From CBFGWV01 sp965652545 (GTDB lineage Bacteria > Pseudomonadota > Gammaproteobacteria > Competibacterales > Competibacteraceae): DNA of 51,887 nucleotides. Below are positions 16,907 through 25,201 of the stretch, one piece after another; the first letter of the stretch is position 1; each line of letters begins with the position of its first letter. Both the position numbers and the translations under genes were made by a program. The notes below the pieces were generated by a model. It was not told the DNA's origin. It did not search any database and saw only the letters and a program-made list of their open reading frames with translations. Location: contig CBFGWV010000009.1 in the NCBI GenBank assembly GCA_965652545.1, positions 1-51,887 on the forward strand, in the 5' to 3' direction.

Positions 16907-19263
16907 AGCTGGCAGGACGTCGGTCTGAAGACCGTCCAAGCACGGGCAAGCGGCCATCGCGGCTCGTGTTAGCCGATCAACTGCACATGGCAGAAGCGTA
17001 CCGCCGTACGCCGGCAACCCGCGGCACGCTTCGCGCGCTGCTTGCGCTCACGACCGCGGCTGTCGTGCTCGCCGGTTGCGCCACAGCGCCGGAGTCCACG
17101 GCCAACGACACCAGTGCCTCCGCACTGGCTGCCCGCGCTCTGGAGCGGCGTGGCGACAATACGGGCTTCGGCGATTTCAATACCACCACGCCGCCAGAGA
17201 GTGTGGTGACGGGCGGGACGCTCATTCCCGGCACCGGCAATTTCATCAACCAGGAGGCGGCGAGCGCCGGTATCGTCACCTCGCCCGCCAGCGGTGACGT
17301 CACCCTCAACTTCGAGCTTGCCGACCTGCGCGATGTGGTCAAGGTGATCTTCGACACTCTGGAAGAGAACTACGTCATCGACCCGGCTGTGCAAGGTGTG
17401 GTCACGGTGCAGACGTCCCGTCCGTTGCCGCGCGATGCCTTGATTCCGACCCTCGAAAGCCTGCTGCGGATGAACGGTGCCGCCCTCATCCAGTCCGGCG
17501 GGCTGTACCGTATCGTACCGGCGAACAGCGTGCTCGCCAGTGGTCTGGTGGCGCCCAGTGCCGGTAATGAAGTGCGTCCCGGCTACGGGGTGCGCATCAT
17601 CCCGCTGAAGTACATTTCGGCCACCGAGATGGAGAAAATCCTTCTCCCATTCGCCCCGGAGGGCGGCGTGGTCAGTGTGGACAACGCCCGCAGCCTGATC
17701 ATGCTCTCGGGCACCTCGCGAGAACTCGCCTCGCTTGAGCAGACGGTCGAGATCTTCGACGTCAACTGGCTCGAGGGCATGTCCGTCGGCATTTACCGGC
17801 TGGAGAACATCGATGCCGCGTCGGCCGCCGAGGAGCTCGGTGCCGTCTTTGGTGAGGGCGGTGACCTGCCCATCTCCGGCATGCTGCGCTTCGTGCCCGT
17901 CAGCCAGCTCAATTCGTTGCTGGTCATTACACCGCAGCAGGAATACCTCAAGGACGTCCAAGGCTGGATCGATCGGCTCGATGGCGGCGGCGGCGAGCGA
18001 CTGTATGTGTACGACGTGGAGAACGGGCAGGCCGGTTATCTCGCCGACGTGTTGAACAACATTTTTGGTGGCGGCGGTGGCGGTAGTTCGTCCGGTTCTG
18101 CCGGAACCACCGGAGGCGATGTCGCCCCGGGGTTGGAGTCCACCTCGATGAGCTCTGATGACAGTTTCAGCAATGATCAGGGGCTCAGCTCGTCCTCCAG
18201 CAGTGGTGGTGGAGGAAGTGGACTGGATGACGGCGGTGAACTTCCGGAGTCCGACACAGCGGCCGCCAGCACGGTGGATCTGGGCGGAGAGGACAGCAAT
18301 CTAGCGTTTCCGGGCGAGGACGTTCGCATCGTCGCCGACGAGGAGAACAATGCGCTGCTGATCTGGGCGACCGACCGCACTTACCAGAAAATTCTCGATG
18401 CCCTGCGTCGTGTCGACGTGCAGCCTCGCCAGGTCCTGGTTGAGGTGACAGTCGCGGAGGTGACGCTGCGGGGGCAGCTGCGCTACGGCTTGCAATGGTT
18501 CTTCAAGAACGACGTGGGTAGTTACGGTGGCGGCGGATCCCTTGGCCTCCCTCCGGGCAGCACCGTTTCGTCGATCGTCGATGGGCTCAACGCGGAAGGC
18601 GGTCGCGGGTTTTCGGCCAGTGACTTTGCCTATGCCATCACCGACAGCTCGGGTGTGGTCAGGGCACTCTTTCAAGCATTGGAGAGCGACAACAGCCTGA
18701 ATATCCTGTCCTCCCCGCAGGTCATGGTGGTCGACAACCAGACGGCGTCCATACGTGTCGGTAATCAGGAGCCAGTCCAAGGGTCGACGAGCATCATCGG
18801 TGACAATCAGATCAATTCCATCCAGTTCAAAGACACGGGTGTTCTGCTGAAGGTCCGCCCCCGCGTGAATTCCAGTGGCCAGATAATGATGGATGTGCGC
18901 CAGCAGGTGATTGACAAGGGCGCGGAACAAGACCAGGCAACTGGCCAGTTCGCGTTCTTCGAGCGAAGCGTCGAGAGCAGAGTGGTTGTAGGGAGCGGGG
19001 AGACCATAATCCTCGGCGGGCTCATCAGTGAATCCAGGCGTGCAAATAACGCCGGCATTCCGGTGTTGTACAAAGTGCCGGTGATCGGTCCGCTGTTCGG
19101 TCAGGTCGATAACGAGAACAACCGCACCGAACTCATCGTGCTCATCACCCCGCGCATCGTCCGCGATGGCCGAGAAGCGCAGCAGGTCACCGAGGAACTC
19201 AAGCAGCGCATGCGGGCCGTGACCCCTTACGTGGAGTCGGCGAGTGGCGTGACGGGTGGGTGA
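16903..19263 (+). CDS. gspD: Type II secretin GspD
   Basis: Outer-membrane channel of the secretion system. 786 residues. A lipobox VVLAGC ends a signal segment with the Cys at residue 59, so this is probably a lipoprotein secretin. The N0 domain (VTLNFELADLRDVVKVIFD) and N1-N3 domains precede a Gly/Ser-rich linker at 18061-18250; the secretin core has VLVEVTVAEVTLRGQLRYG, SPQVMVVDNQTASIRVGN and NRTELIVLITPRIV. ATG 16903 overlaps gspN; ATG 16987 would give a shorter and more usual signal peptide (Cys at 31) but lacks a clear ribosome site. Last gene of the operon. Confidence 0.97.
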   Translation: MKLAGRRSEDRPSTGKRPSRLVLADQLHMAEAYRRTPATRGTLRALLALTTAAVVLAGCATAPESTANDTSASALAARALERRGDNTGFGDFNTTTPPESVVTGGTLIPGTGNFINQEAASAGIVTSPASGDVTLNFELADLRDVVKVIFDTLEENYVIDPAVQGVVTVQTSRPLPRDALIPTLESLLRMNGAALIQSGGLYRIVPANSVLASGLVAPSAGNEVRPGYGVRIIPLKYISATEMEKILLPFAPEGGVVSVDNARSLIMLSGTSRELASLEQTVEIFDVNWLEGMSVGIYRLENIDAASAAEELGAVFGEGGDLPISGMLRFVPVSQLNSLLVITPQQEYLKDVQGWIDRLDGGGGERLYVYDVENGQAGYLADVLNNIFGGGGGGSSSGSAGTTGGDVAPGLESTSMSSDDSFSNDQGLSSSSSSGGGGSGLDDGGELPESDTAAASTVDLGGEDSNLAFPGEDVRIVADEENNALLIWATDRTYQKILDALRRVDVQPRQVLVEVTVAEVTLRGQLRYGLQWFFKNDVGSYGGGGSLGLPPGSTVSSIVDGLNAEGGRGFSASDFAYAITDSSGVVRALFQALESDNSLNILSSPQVMVVDNQTASIRVGNQEPVQGSTSIIGDNQINSIQFKDTGVLLKVRPRVNSSGQIMMDVRQQVIDKGAEQDQATGQFAFFERSVESRVVVGSGETIILGGLISESRRANNAGIPVLYKVPVIGPLFGQVDNENNRTELIVLITPRIVRDGREAQQVTEELKQRMRAVTPYVESASGVTGG

Positions 19264-19266
19264 GCA

Positions 19267-19301
19267 GGCCGGCGTCGAGCGCACTTACCGGCTTGCCGGC
19301 C
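19267..19301. repeat. GC-rich inverted repeat at the gspD / GT41 convergence
   Basis: GGCCGGC (19267-19273) pairs with GCCGGCC (19295-19301); inside the right side CCGGC-TT-GCCGG can also fold. It straddles the 3' end of the minus-strand gene. There is no T-run, so a terminator role in either direction is only possible. Confidence 0.3.
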
Positions 19302-21633
19302 GATCTCTCCACATGCTCTCGTAAGCCTCTTCGAGGCGGCGGGTGTGATGGACGCTGTCATACAAGCGCAGGGCTTCGCCCGACATGATCTGCTGGCGGA
19401 GCGCCTCACGCCGTGGAGGCACGTCCACGAGTTCGCAGACCATCCGTACGTACTCGTCCGCGGTCTGCGCAATCAACTGACCGAGGCCTGCGTGGCGCAA
19501 GACGGATGTCGTCACCCGGGAAGGCCAGTCGACACCCTCCAGCGTGATGATCGGCACACCAGCGAGCAGCGCGTCGGTGGCTGTCGTATGCGCACAGCAG
19601 ATCAAGCTGTCCAGGAACACGTCTGCATGGCGTAGACGCTCCAGGTGCTCTGCTTTGCCTGTTCTCGGCGCGAAGATCAGCCGCGCTGCAGTCACACCCG
19701 CACGGTCGGCGGTCCCTGTCAGCATCGCCCTCAATGCGGTCGGAGGCTCCATCAACCACAGCACCGTGTTCGGGCAGTCGAGCAGCAGCCGCAGCCATAG
19801 ACGCCAGCTCTGCGGATTGACCTTCTTATGATTGTGAAATGCGCACAAAACGACGGCATCGTTTGGCAAGCCGTGCTGTGCCCGGGTGGTCGTTTCCGCG
19901 CTGATTCGCTGCGTCGTGTTTGCCTGATAACACACCGGCAGATACACCGGGCTTTCGTCGAGGTGGCGAGCCTCCCGCTCGCCGAGAAGATAGTTGTCGA
20001 CGATGACATAGTCGGCGATGCCCGGCCCCAGGGTGCCCGGATAACCCAGGTAGCTCACCTGAATCGGTGCGGGCTTGAGCGCAAGCACCTCCGGCCGGCC
20101 GAATGCGGTATAGCCGGCTAAATCCACGAGAACGTCGATTCCATCGCTACGAATACGTTGAGCCAGCGCTAGATGGCTCATGCCCGATGCATCGATGAAA
20201 TAGTCGCCGCCGGCAGCGATCTTCTGTTGGTAGGGATCATCCGGCGCTGCGCATAAACTGTAGATGAACACCTGGAAGCGCCGTCGATCGTGATTGGCGT
20301 ACAGGTCCTGTGTCAGATGCGCCGTGGGATGGTTGCGAAAATCTCCCGACAGATAGCCGATGCGAAGCTGACCGTGCGCCGCCGCCTCGCGTGTTGGCAG
20401 CGGCTCTCCCGCTGCTGTGCGCAAGTGGCGGGCGTAGCACCTGGCGACGCGTTGGCGTTCCTCGGCCGATAACGGTAGGAAGACTGTGTCATGGGCCGCG
20501 ATCATCGGAACGCCGGTTTCACCAAGGCGGACAAGTGCGGTGTCGAGCCAGCGGCGCAACTCATCGTCGCTCAACCAAAGCCCCCCGAGGTGGCGGGCGA
20601 TCATCCACTGGATATGGAGATCGACCGCTGACCACTGCGCGTGAAGGCTGTGGTAGATCTCGGCCGGTGCGCGGGTGCCTTTACCGGTAAGCTGATCGAC
20701 AATCGTCGGGTCCACGGCGCGAACCGTTGCCAGCAACCCGTCGGCCCGGGCGTATTGGCCGCTTCGGGCGCAAGCCACCGCAAACAGTCCGCTGCCCACC
20801 ATTGCGGTCGGTTCAACGGATATAAAGGCATCCGACCAGCGCTGGCAGGTGTCGATCGACCAACCCTGGCTCAGTATGTAGCGAGCGAGCAACAACGCGA
20901 GTGTGCCGGCCGCCTCGGTCGGCATCGCCTTTAGGAATGTCTTCAGCCCCTCCGGTGGCGGCCGTTCGTCGCCTGGCGCCAACCGCTCATATACGTCGCT
21001 CAGCAGGTCGGAGTCCCACCAGTCGGCGGGCAGACGGTGTGCGAAAACAGCACTGTCGACAATCCTGTTCAGCTTCAACTGCGCGTAAAGTCCGCCAAGC
21101 GCTGCCCTGGGGTCCGCCGTATCCGCCAGAAGGTGCGTGTAGAGCCTGCTGGCGTCGGTTGATCGCCCGAGTTCCAGGAGGGCATTTGCTCTCAAGAAAT
21201 GGAGTTCGGTGGCTTGTGCATGATGCACCAGCCCTTGTTCGGCGACAGTCAGCGCGACCTCGGCCTGGTCATTTTCGATCTCCAGAGCGGCCCAGTGCAG
21301 AATCACCTCCAGCGGCGCGTCAGGCTGCGTTATGATCGCTCGCCATACCGCTCTTGCAGCGTCGACCCGTCCCTGCCGGTACAGAGCGATCCCCCGGTTG
21401 AGCAGCAGCGGCGGGAGGTTGCCGAACGCCTCGATGCCGATGTCGCAGGCGCGCTCCATGGCGGCGTAGTCGGCGCAAAGCGCATGAGCCGCGCATTTGA
21501 GGATCTGGAGTTCCGGCGTGATCAGCCCGCATTCATCGGCTTGACGGACAATGGCGAGGGCCTGGTTGGCATCTCCTCTGGCGACTGCGGCACGCAGGGC
21601 AGAGGCGGCGGCGGGTACGTCCTGGTCTTGCAT
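19285..21633 (-). CDS. GT41 (SPINDLY/OGT-like) protein glycosyltransferase
   Basis: 782 residues. The first 420 or so are helical repeats of TPR type (LLLNRGIALYRQGRVDAARAV, LHFLRANALLELGRSTDAS). The C-terminal part has the hallmarks of the O-GlcNAc transferase family: IGYLSGDFRNHPTAHL (compare GYVSSDFGNHPTSHL), VSYLGYPGTLGPGIADYVI, CAFHNHKKVNPQSW with the sugar-nucleotide Lys, and HTTATDALLAGVPIITLEG. Bacterial members modify proteins in the cytosol or are assigned to glycan clusters. The start has AAGGAG 6 bases upstream. It faces gspD tail to tail and is divergent from two secreted-protein genes, so its targets may be among them; no signal peptide, so it acts in the cytosol. Confidence 0.9.
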   Translation of the reverse strand: MQDQDVPAAASALRAAVARGDANQALAIVRQADECGLITPELQILKCAAHALCADYAAMERACDIGIEAFGNLPPLLLNRGIALYRQGRVDAARAVWRAIITQPDAPLEVILHWAALEIENDQAEVALTVAEQGLVHHAQATELHFLRANALLELGRSTDASRLYTHLLADTADPRAALGGLYAQLKLNRIVDSAVFAHRLPADWWDSDLLSDVYERLAPGDERPPPEGLKTFLKAMPTEAAGTLALLLARYILSQGWSIDTCQRWSDAFISVEPTAMVGSGLFAVACARSGQYARADGLLATVRAVDPTIVDQLTGKGTRAPAEIYHSLHAQWSAVDLHIQWMIARHLGGLWLSDDELRRWLDTALVRLGETGVPMIAAHDTVFLPLSAEERQRVARCYARHLRTAAGEPLPTREAAAHGQLRIGYLSGDFRNHPTAHLTQDLYANHDRRRFQVFIYSLCAAPDDPYQQKIAAGGDYFIDASGMSHLALAQRIRSDGIDVLVDLAGYTAFGRPEVLALKPAPIQVSYLGYPGTLGPGIADYVIVDNYLLGEREARHLDESPVYLPVCYQANTTQRISAETTTRAQHGLPNDAVVLCAFHNHKKVNPQSWRLWLRLLLDCPNTVLWLMEPPTALRAMLTGTADRAGVTAARLIFAPRTGKAEHLERLRHADVFLDSLICCAHTTATDALLAGVPIITLEGVDWPSRVTTSVLRHAGLGQLIAQTADEYVRMVCELVDVPPRREALRQQIMSGEALRLYDSVHHTRRLEEAYESMWRDRPASR

Positions 21634-21677
21634 TCGCGCTCCTTATCTTGGCGAACTGACGAAAACCGGGCCGAAAT

Positions 21678-21724
21678 TGTTGTATTTTTAACATCGATGT
21701 TGTATCCGGCCCCCTTATGTTGTA
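21678..21724 (+). repeat. Three TGTTGTA direct repeats, exactly 20 bases apart
   Basis: TGTTGTA occurs at 21678-21684, 21698-21704 and 21718-21724. The regular 20-base spacing places them on nearly the same face of the helix (about two turns). The flanking base is T or A before and T or C after each copy. This is the pattern expected for co-operative binding by a regulator or for nested promoter elements. Confidence 0.65.
21690..21701. promoter_or_regulatory. 12-base perfect palindrome
   Basis: AACATCGATGTT is self-complementary and overlaps the start of the second TGTTGTA repeat. It is a plausible dimeric-regulator site placed midway in the divergent region. It may be used by either flanking gene. 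Confidence 0.4.
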
Positions 21725-21948
21725 CTTTTCGACCTCAAGCGGAGACAGTACCATGCCGCCAATGGTCAAGGGAGGCCACGGCAACATGCATAGCGACAGT
21801 TGCGCGGGGGTTGCGGCGGCGGTATTCTCCGGGACGTTAAACGCAGTTGCGTGTCCGGTGTTGTTTTGTCGCAACATGCGCCACTCGCTGGGAGTTGCCG
21901 GCTTGGTCAGGTTGGATTTTGGCTTGAATCAACAGGAGAGCTGACATT

Positions 21949-22260
21949 ATGAGAAGTAAATCGAAGTTGGTCGCGGCAACCGTTGCCGCCGTTGGCAGCC
22001 TTGGGCTGACCGTCGGCGCCACGGCAGTTGCGCAGATCGGGAGCTTTCCCGGCAGTCAGGGTGACCCGACTACGTTTAACAGCGCCTTCAACAATGCGCT
22101 CAACGAATTTTCCGAAGGGCATTTCGGCACGCTGTGCGACGGCAACGTCTACAGCAGCCTGCTTTCGTTTGTTCAGGGCATGCCGCAGTTGCCTGGCGGC
22201 GTAACCCCGCAGAACGTGGCGGACGCTTGGGAAACCAACGCTTGCGGCGCGCCGCTTTAA
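21949..22260 (+). CDS. Small secreted protein, unrecognised
   Basis: 103 residues with a clear Sec signal peptide: basic start, hydrophobic core at about 7-24, cleavage likely after ATAVA (residue 28). The mature part is about 75 residues, rich in Asn, Gly and Phe, with two Cys (TLCDG and NACGAP) that could form one disulphide. AGGAGAG lies 8 bases before the ATG. It is followed at 55 bases by another secreted protein and probably shares its transcript. I do not recognise the family. Being next to a secretion system and a GT41 enzyme, it may be an exported or glycosylated product, which is inference. Confidence 0.75.
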   Translation: MRSKSKLVAATVAAVGSLGLTVGATAVAQIGSFPGSQGDPTTFNSAFNNALNEFSEGHFGTLCDGNVYSSLLSFVQGMPQLPGGVTPQNVADAWETNACGAPL

Positions 22261-22315
22261 GCCGCTTTTGGTTTAGTTGTTCTTGTACGAAATCGGTACC
22301 GAGGAGAATCTCAGA

Positions 22316-23248
22316 ATGAAGACCAGAATGAAGACTTTGTCCGTGGCCATGGGCGCTGCGCTGGGTCTGTCTGCCGTCAATGCACAGGCCGACGCCCTGC
22401 TGTTCCCCTACTTCCAGTCCGGTAACGGTGCTTTCACCTTCCTGTCGCTGCAGAGCTTCTTCGGCGCAGCAGGTGATTTCAGCTCCAACCCGCTGGTGTA
22501 CGTGTACAACTACGACGATCCCGTTCTTGGTGCCTGCACGCACTTTGACACCGTGGGTTCCATGTCGCAGTTCGACCTGATGCAGCACACCGTGACGGCC
22601 CCTGGCCTGCCCGGTGGTCTGAATCTGCCGTCCATCTTCGGCGATGCCTCCACCCCCGGCTATCTGCTGGTTGGTGATACCCAGGGCTTCCTGACCGTTC
22701 AGGACAGTGCTCCTGAAGCTTTCTTCACCGGTCAGGCGATTGTTGTTGACTCGGCCAATGGCGTGATCACCGCGTACAAGGGCCACAACAACATCCTGAG
22801 CACGACCGACGACGACTTCAGCTTCATTACCTCGTCGCAGATCCTGCACGCGGTGAGCTGGTATCCCGTCAATGCTGTCGACACCCGCTGGTTCACCCTG
22901 GTGACCGGTCTGGGCATGGACAACCCCGTGGGTTGGGGTGGTGAGCGTGACTTCGTCGCCATCCCCGGCGGCGTGTGGGATCGTGACGAGGCCTTCCTGT
23001 CCGGCGTCGTGCCCTTCACCGTCGATTGCTACGCCACCATCGATCGTAACGACTTCATGAATGCCGGCCAGTTGGCTGGTACCGTGGACGGTGGTATGAC
23101 CATCCTGTTCAATGCCCCCAACGTTGACGATGTGGGCCCCAGCACCGGCGCCCTGATGGTCAAGGTCGAGACCGAGCAGGTTGGTGCCCTGGCTGGTGTG
23201 AACACCGCGATCTCCCTCGAGAACGCGCTGCCGAACCTGCCTTACTAA
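22316..23248 (+). CDS. Secreted protein of unknown family, probably abundant
   Basis: 310 residues from ATG 22316, chosen because GAGGAG lies about 9 bases upstream and a normal signal peptide follows (cleavage after VNAQA, residue 25); the frame is open for 13 more codons upstream. The mature N-terminus is DALLFPYFQSG. The protein is acidic, low in Lys, rich in aromatic and small residues, with no membrane helix. Codons strongly favour those of highly expressed genes (mainly CTG, TTC, AAC, GGT, GTT, GAC), unlike the next gene. A strong terminator follows. Family not recognised; a surface-layer or matrix protein is possible. Confidence 0.82.
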   Translation: MKTRMKTLSVAMGAALGLSAVNAQADALLFPYFQSGNGAFTFLSLQSFFGAAGDFSSNPLVYVYNYDDPVLGACTHFDTVGSMSQFDLMQHTVTAPGLPGGLNLPSIFGDASTPGYLLVGDTQGFLTVQDSAPEAFFTGQAIVVDSANGVITAYKGHNNILSTTDDDFSFITSSQILHAVSWYPVNAVDTRWFTLVTGLGMDNPVGWGGERDFVAIPGGVWDRDEAFLSGVVPFTVDCYATIDRNDFMNAGQLAGTVDGGMTILFNAPNVDDVGPSTGALMVKVETEQVGALAGVNTAISLENALPNLPY

Positions 23249-23288
23249 TCTGTAATCGAATCAGCCTGGCGTAAGCTGGGCTTGTAGC

Positions 23289-23321
23289 AAGGGCGGATGT
23301 TAACATCCGCCCTTCTTTTTT
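23289..23321 (+). terminator. Strong intrinsic terminator
   Basis: AAGGGCGGATG (23289-23299) and CATCCGCCCTT (23304-23314) form a perfect 11-bp stem with loop TTAA, followed by C and six T. It ends the transcript of the two secreted-protein genes. Only 21 bases separate it from the next ATG. Confidence 0.92.
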
Positions 23322-23342
23322 GTGCGTCAGGTAGAGAGGGAC

Positions 23343-25199
23343 ATGTTGAAGGCGAGTGTATGGCTTTCTACGGCGATGCTGGTCATCGCGTCGTCAAACC
23401 CGGCAGTCGCTGCGGACGTGTCTCCCGAGAGTTCACCGGTGCCTGTGGTTGAGGCGTTTCGTGGCTTGGGCGACGCGAACCGCCCGGCTGTTCTCATGCG
23501 CGAAGGGCAATGGTTGAAGCTATTCCAGGCCGGAGGACGCGTTGTCTTCCAGGCTGGCGACAGCGAGCCCATGAATTTGGATGACGAGGCCGATATCGAA
23601 GGTGGTCGGGCATTTCGTTTGGTGTCCGACGGTACTCGTTTGTATGCCTTCTGGTGGACAAAGGTCGCAGATGCAAGTAAGCGTCTTTATGTCCGCGTCT
23701 CGGAAGATTGGGGGCAGAGCTTCAGTCCGCTGACAGCTATCGATACGCTCGGGCAGGTGCTCCCTGACTACGATGTGCGTGTCATCGGAGACGGTAAGGT
23801 CATCGTCGCCTATACCGATGAGCGGGCTCCACGCTATCAGATTTATATGAACCGCACCGTCGACGGTGGACAGACGTGGTGGGACGCCGACAAGCGCCTG
23901 GATACCACGCCCATTTCTGAGAATCCAGGCAGCCTGGTTCCTGATCAGCCTCAGGCCACTGCACAGGCCGGCAAGCAACTCCTTGCAGGCGCTGTTGCGA
24001 CTGAGCCTCGCTTTGTGACGGTTGGCGATCGCATTATTGCGATGTGGAAAGAGGCTGTTCGAAACGAGTCCGGTGGCCCGGTTGCCCAAGTATCCGTACG
24101 TTGGTCCGATGATAATGGCGAGTCGTGGTCGGATGTCGTACCGGTCCATGCCCGCACAGCCCGCTCTCCCGTAGCTGATGAGGTCGTTACCGCTCTTGAT
24201 GATGGGACACTCATCGCTGGGGTGTTCGACTACCCCGAGGGTTTTTTAGCATATCGGTCCAATGACAAGGGTGAAACCTGGGAGTATTTGTCGACGATAC
24301 CGGGGTCGGACAAGTTTCTCGCTGCTAGCCAGATTCAGGTCCAAGCACATGGCGATCGTGTGACGTTCCTCTACTCTGTGGATCGCCATAAAAAGAAGCC
24401 ACAGGTCCATGTCGCTACCGTGGATGCCAAGACCGGTGAATGGATAGGCTCCGGCTCGTTTTGGATTAGTGAAAAGCCATTCGAAGAGAACATGTCCTGG
24501 AACCCGGCGCTAACACTGTTGGCCAGTGGCGAACTCGTTGCAGTGTGGGAGGATTATCAAGCGATTCGTCCTTCTATTCGTATCCGCACATCAAGCGACA
24601 GCGGTGATAGCTGGGCCGGCGAAGGTCTAATAACGCTTGATGAAGCTGGTGTTCACACCGACGGCTGGCCTCGATTCAAGAGCGCCGGAGATGCCGAAAT
24701 CTATGTAGAGTATTTCCGCTGGAAGGACGACGGAATGACCTCTCGAGATCTAATGCTGCAGAAACTGCCGATGACCGATGACGGTCATGTGGATCTGAAT
24801 GCGCTTCCGAAAAACGACTTGCCGCCCATAGAGGATCGCAAAGCCCGGTTGGAAGAGCGTGCTCGAGAATACTGGAAAGCACGGGTCGAGGCGCGTTATG
24901 CCGATGCGTACACATTCTACGATCCGGTTTACCGCGCAATGGTCCCGGAGATCGGGTTCATGTCCACACAGGGTACGGTTTTATATAAGTCCTTCGAATT
25001 AAAGGAGGCGCTTGTGTGGGATCGAATCGGTGGCGCGGTGGTGGTTTCCCAATTTGAAGTGCCGCGGGTGAAGGTTACGGGTGAGGACTTCAACGTGCCC
25101 TTGACAACCGATGAGTATCGCCAGGAGTGGGTCTGGGTCGATGATGATTGGTACGTCGTGTTCGAATCGACGATGGGTAATCGCTTCCTGAAGTACTGA
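23343..25199 (+). CDS. Secreted Asp-box propeller protein with NTF2-like tail
   Basis: 618 residues from ATG 23343 (AGAGGGAC just upstream). Signal peptide with cleavage near residue 23 (NPAVA). Residues about 30-480 contain at least five Asp-box/BNR motifs: SEDWGQSF, TVDGGQTW, SDDNGESW, SNDKGETW and SSDSGDSW, which mark a sialidase-type beta-propeller. I do not see the FRIP motif or a convincing arginine triad, so sialidase activity is not claimed. Residues about 505-618 (EREYWKAR-like start, YTFYDPVYRAMV) resemble an NTF2/SnoaL-like domain. Codon use is more A/T-rich than in neighbours, suggesting separate history. It heads the polysaccharide locus, ending 2 bases before the transporter gene. 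Confidence 0.8.
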   Translation: MLKASVWLSTAMLVIASSNPAVAADVSPESSPVPVVEAFRGLGDANRPAVLMREGQWLKLFQAGGRVVFQAGDSEPMNLDDEADIEGGRAFRLVSDGTRLYAFWWTKVADASKRLYVRVSEDWGQSFSPLTAIDTLGQVLPDYDVRVIGDGKVIVAYTDERAPRYQIYMNRTVDGGQTWWDADKRLDTTPISENPGSLVPDQPQATAQAGKQLLAGAVATEPRFVTVGDRIIAMWKEAVRNESGGPVAQVSVRWSDDNGESWSDVVPVHARTARSPVADEVVTALDDGTLIAGVFDYPEGFLAYRSNDKGETWEYLSTIPGSDKFLAASQIQVQAHGDRVTFLYSVDRHKKKPQVHVATVDAKTGEWIGSGSFWISEKPFEENMSWNPALTLLASGELVAVWEDYQAIRPSIRIRTSSDSGDSWAGEGLITLDEAGVHTDGWPRFKSAGDAEIYVEYFRWKDDGMTSRDLMLQKLPMTDDGHVDLNALPKNDLPPIEDRKARLEERAREYWKARVEARYADAYTFYDPVYRAMVPEIGFMSTQGTVLYKSFELKEALVWDRIGGAVVVSQFEVPRVKVTGEDFNVPLTTDEYRQEWVWVDDDWYVVFESTMGNRFLKY

Positions 25200-25201
25200 T
25201 T

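Larger units (their letters stand above)
21634..21948. other. Divergent control region (315 bases)
   Basis: Lies between the minus-strand GT41 gene and the plus-strand secreted-protein gene and is richer in A/T than its surroundings. It holds three TGTTGTA repeats at 20-base spacing, a 12-base palindrome, and a TGTTG-N8-CAACA inverted pair at 21859-21876. A 75-codon frame at 21717-21944 is present but has no family resemblance and a poor ribosome site, so I read the stretch as regulatory. Confidence 0.55.

Noticed and set aside
16969..17961. 330-codon minus-strand frame opposite gspD
   Set aside because: Antisense shadow of the secretin gene.
18061..18250. Gly/Ser-rich repeats in gspD considered as a sequence repeat element
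   Set aside because: A normal flexible loop of secretins; codons vary, so it is protein low complexity, not a DNA repeat.
21717..21944. 75-codon frame in the divergent region
   Set aside because: No good ribosome site, no family pattern, and it covers the repeat array; treated as regulatory DNA.
21634..21948. TGTTGTA repeats as a CRISPR array
   Set aside because: Repeat unit of 7 bases with 13-base gaps is far too short, and there are no cas genes.
23343..25199. Annotation as a true exo-sialidase
   Set aside because: Asp boxes occur in many propeller proteins; the FRIP motif and catalytic residues were not seen.
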